Positions 6,055 through 6,115 of a stretch of DNA of 6,115 bases are shown in pieces (position 1 is the first letter of the stretch; each line of letters starts with the position of its first letter). The stretch lies in NCBI GenBank assembly GCA_002684175.1, contig NYUU01000141.1:1-6115 (forward strand). Direction: 5' to 3'. The notes beneath the pieces were generated by a model. That model was not told the origin of the DNA. It saw only the letters and a list, made by a program, of their open reading frames with translations, and made no database searches. The translations under genes and the position numbers were made by a program. The DNA is from Synechococcus sp. CPC35 (GTDB taxonomy: Bacteria > Cyanobacteriota > Cyanobacteriia > PCC-6307 > Cyanobiaceae).

Positions 6055-6115
6055 ATGAACCTCACCACTCAGATCAAACCAATGAAACTGATCACTGCTG
6101 TTTCCGGCGCCATCA
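6055..6115 (+). CDS. Start of a gene cut by the right edge, N-terminus possibly a signal peptide
   Basis: Twenty codons are visible: MNLTTQIKPMKLITAVSGAI. GAGG at 6049-6052 precedes the ATG by only 2 nt, which is short for an SD. An alternative ATG at 6082 would give MKLITAVSGAI, the typical opening of a Sec signal peptide (Lys followed by a hydrophobic, small-residue stretch). The product is probably exported; nothing more can be said from this fragment. Confidence 0.45.
   Translation, partial: MNLTTQIKPMKLITAVSGAI

Noticed and set aside
1..6115. CRISPR array, tRNA, insertion sequence, or defence island
   Set aside because: No regularly spaced repeats, tRNA-like cloverleaf, transposase motif or terminal inverted repeats were seen by eye; the genes read as ordinary chromosomal metabolism plus small unknowns.

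Overview
The window looks like a GC-rich picocyanobacterial chromosome segment, most likely marine Synechococcus or Cyanobium. The grounds are a short-chain dehydrogenase with the sequence signature of light-dependent protochlorophyllide reductase (LPOR), tight gene packing with stop/start overlaps, weak Shine-Dalgarno sequences, and an apparent absence of the cyanobacterial HIP1 octamer. This assignment is an inference; no phylogenetic marker is present. No tRNA, rRNA, CRISPR array, transposase or phage gene was seen.

Layout. On the minus strand (1-1698) an exported beta-propeller protein of the SdiA-regulated/YjiK type runs directly into an LPOR-like SDR gene that leaves the window at its left edge; the two overlap by 8 nt. 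Divergently from about 1824 on the plus strand comes a compact series. A 2H phosphoesterase of the cyclic-phosphodiesterase type overlaps a DUF429 predicted RNase H-fold nuclease by 4 nt (ATGA). After a 47-nt gap containing a small hairpin comes a shrunken DJ-1/PfpI-family gene that has lost two internal blocks in frame, including the nucleophile cysteine. Its stop codon overlaps (TGATG) the start of a full-length exported gamma-glutamyltransferase. Beyond GGT lies a small convergent minus-strand gene (54 aa, good SD), then an intergenic stretch with a strong hairpin, a 52-aa plus-strand ORF, and the beginning of another plus-strand gene cut by the right edge.

Functional reading. The 2H phosphoesterase and DUF429 pair looks like a small RNA or nucleotide end-processing unit. 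GGT points to periplasmic or extracellular turnover of glutathione and other gamma-glutamyl compounds. The DJ-1 relic may persist mainly as a translated leader feeding ribosomes to GGT. The propeller and SDR pair probably form one transcription unit of unknown substrate. The points most worth a second look are the twice-deleted but open DJ-1 gene coupled to GGT, the coupled 2H-DUF429 pair, and the LPOR paralogue in which the active-site cysteine is replaced by leucine.
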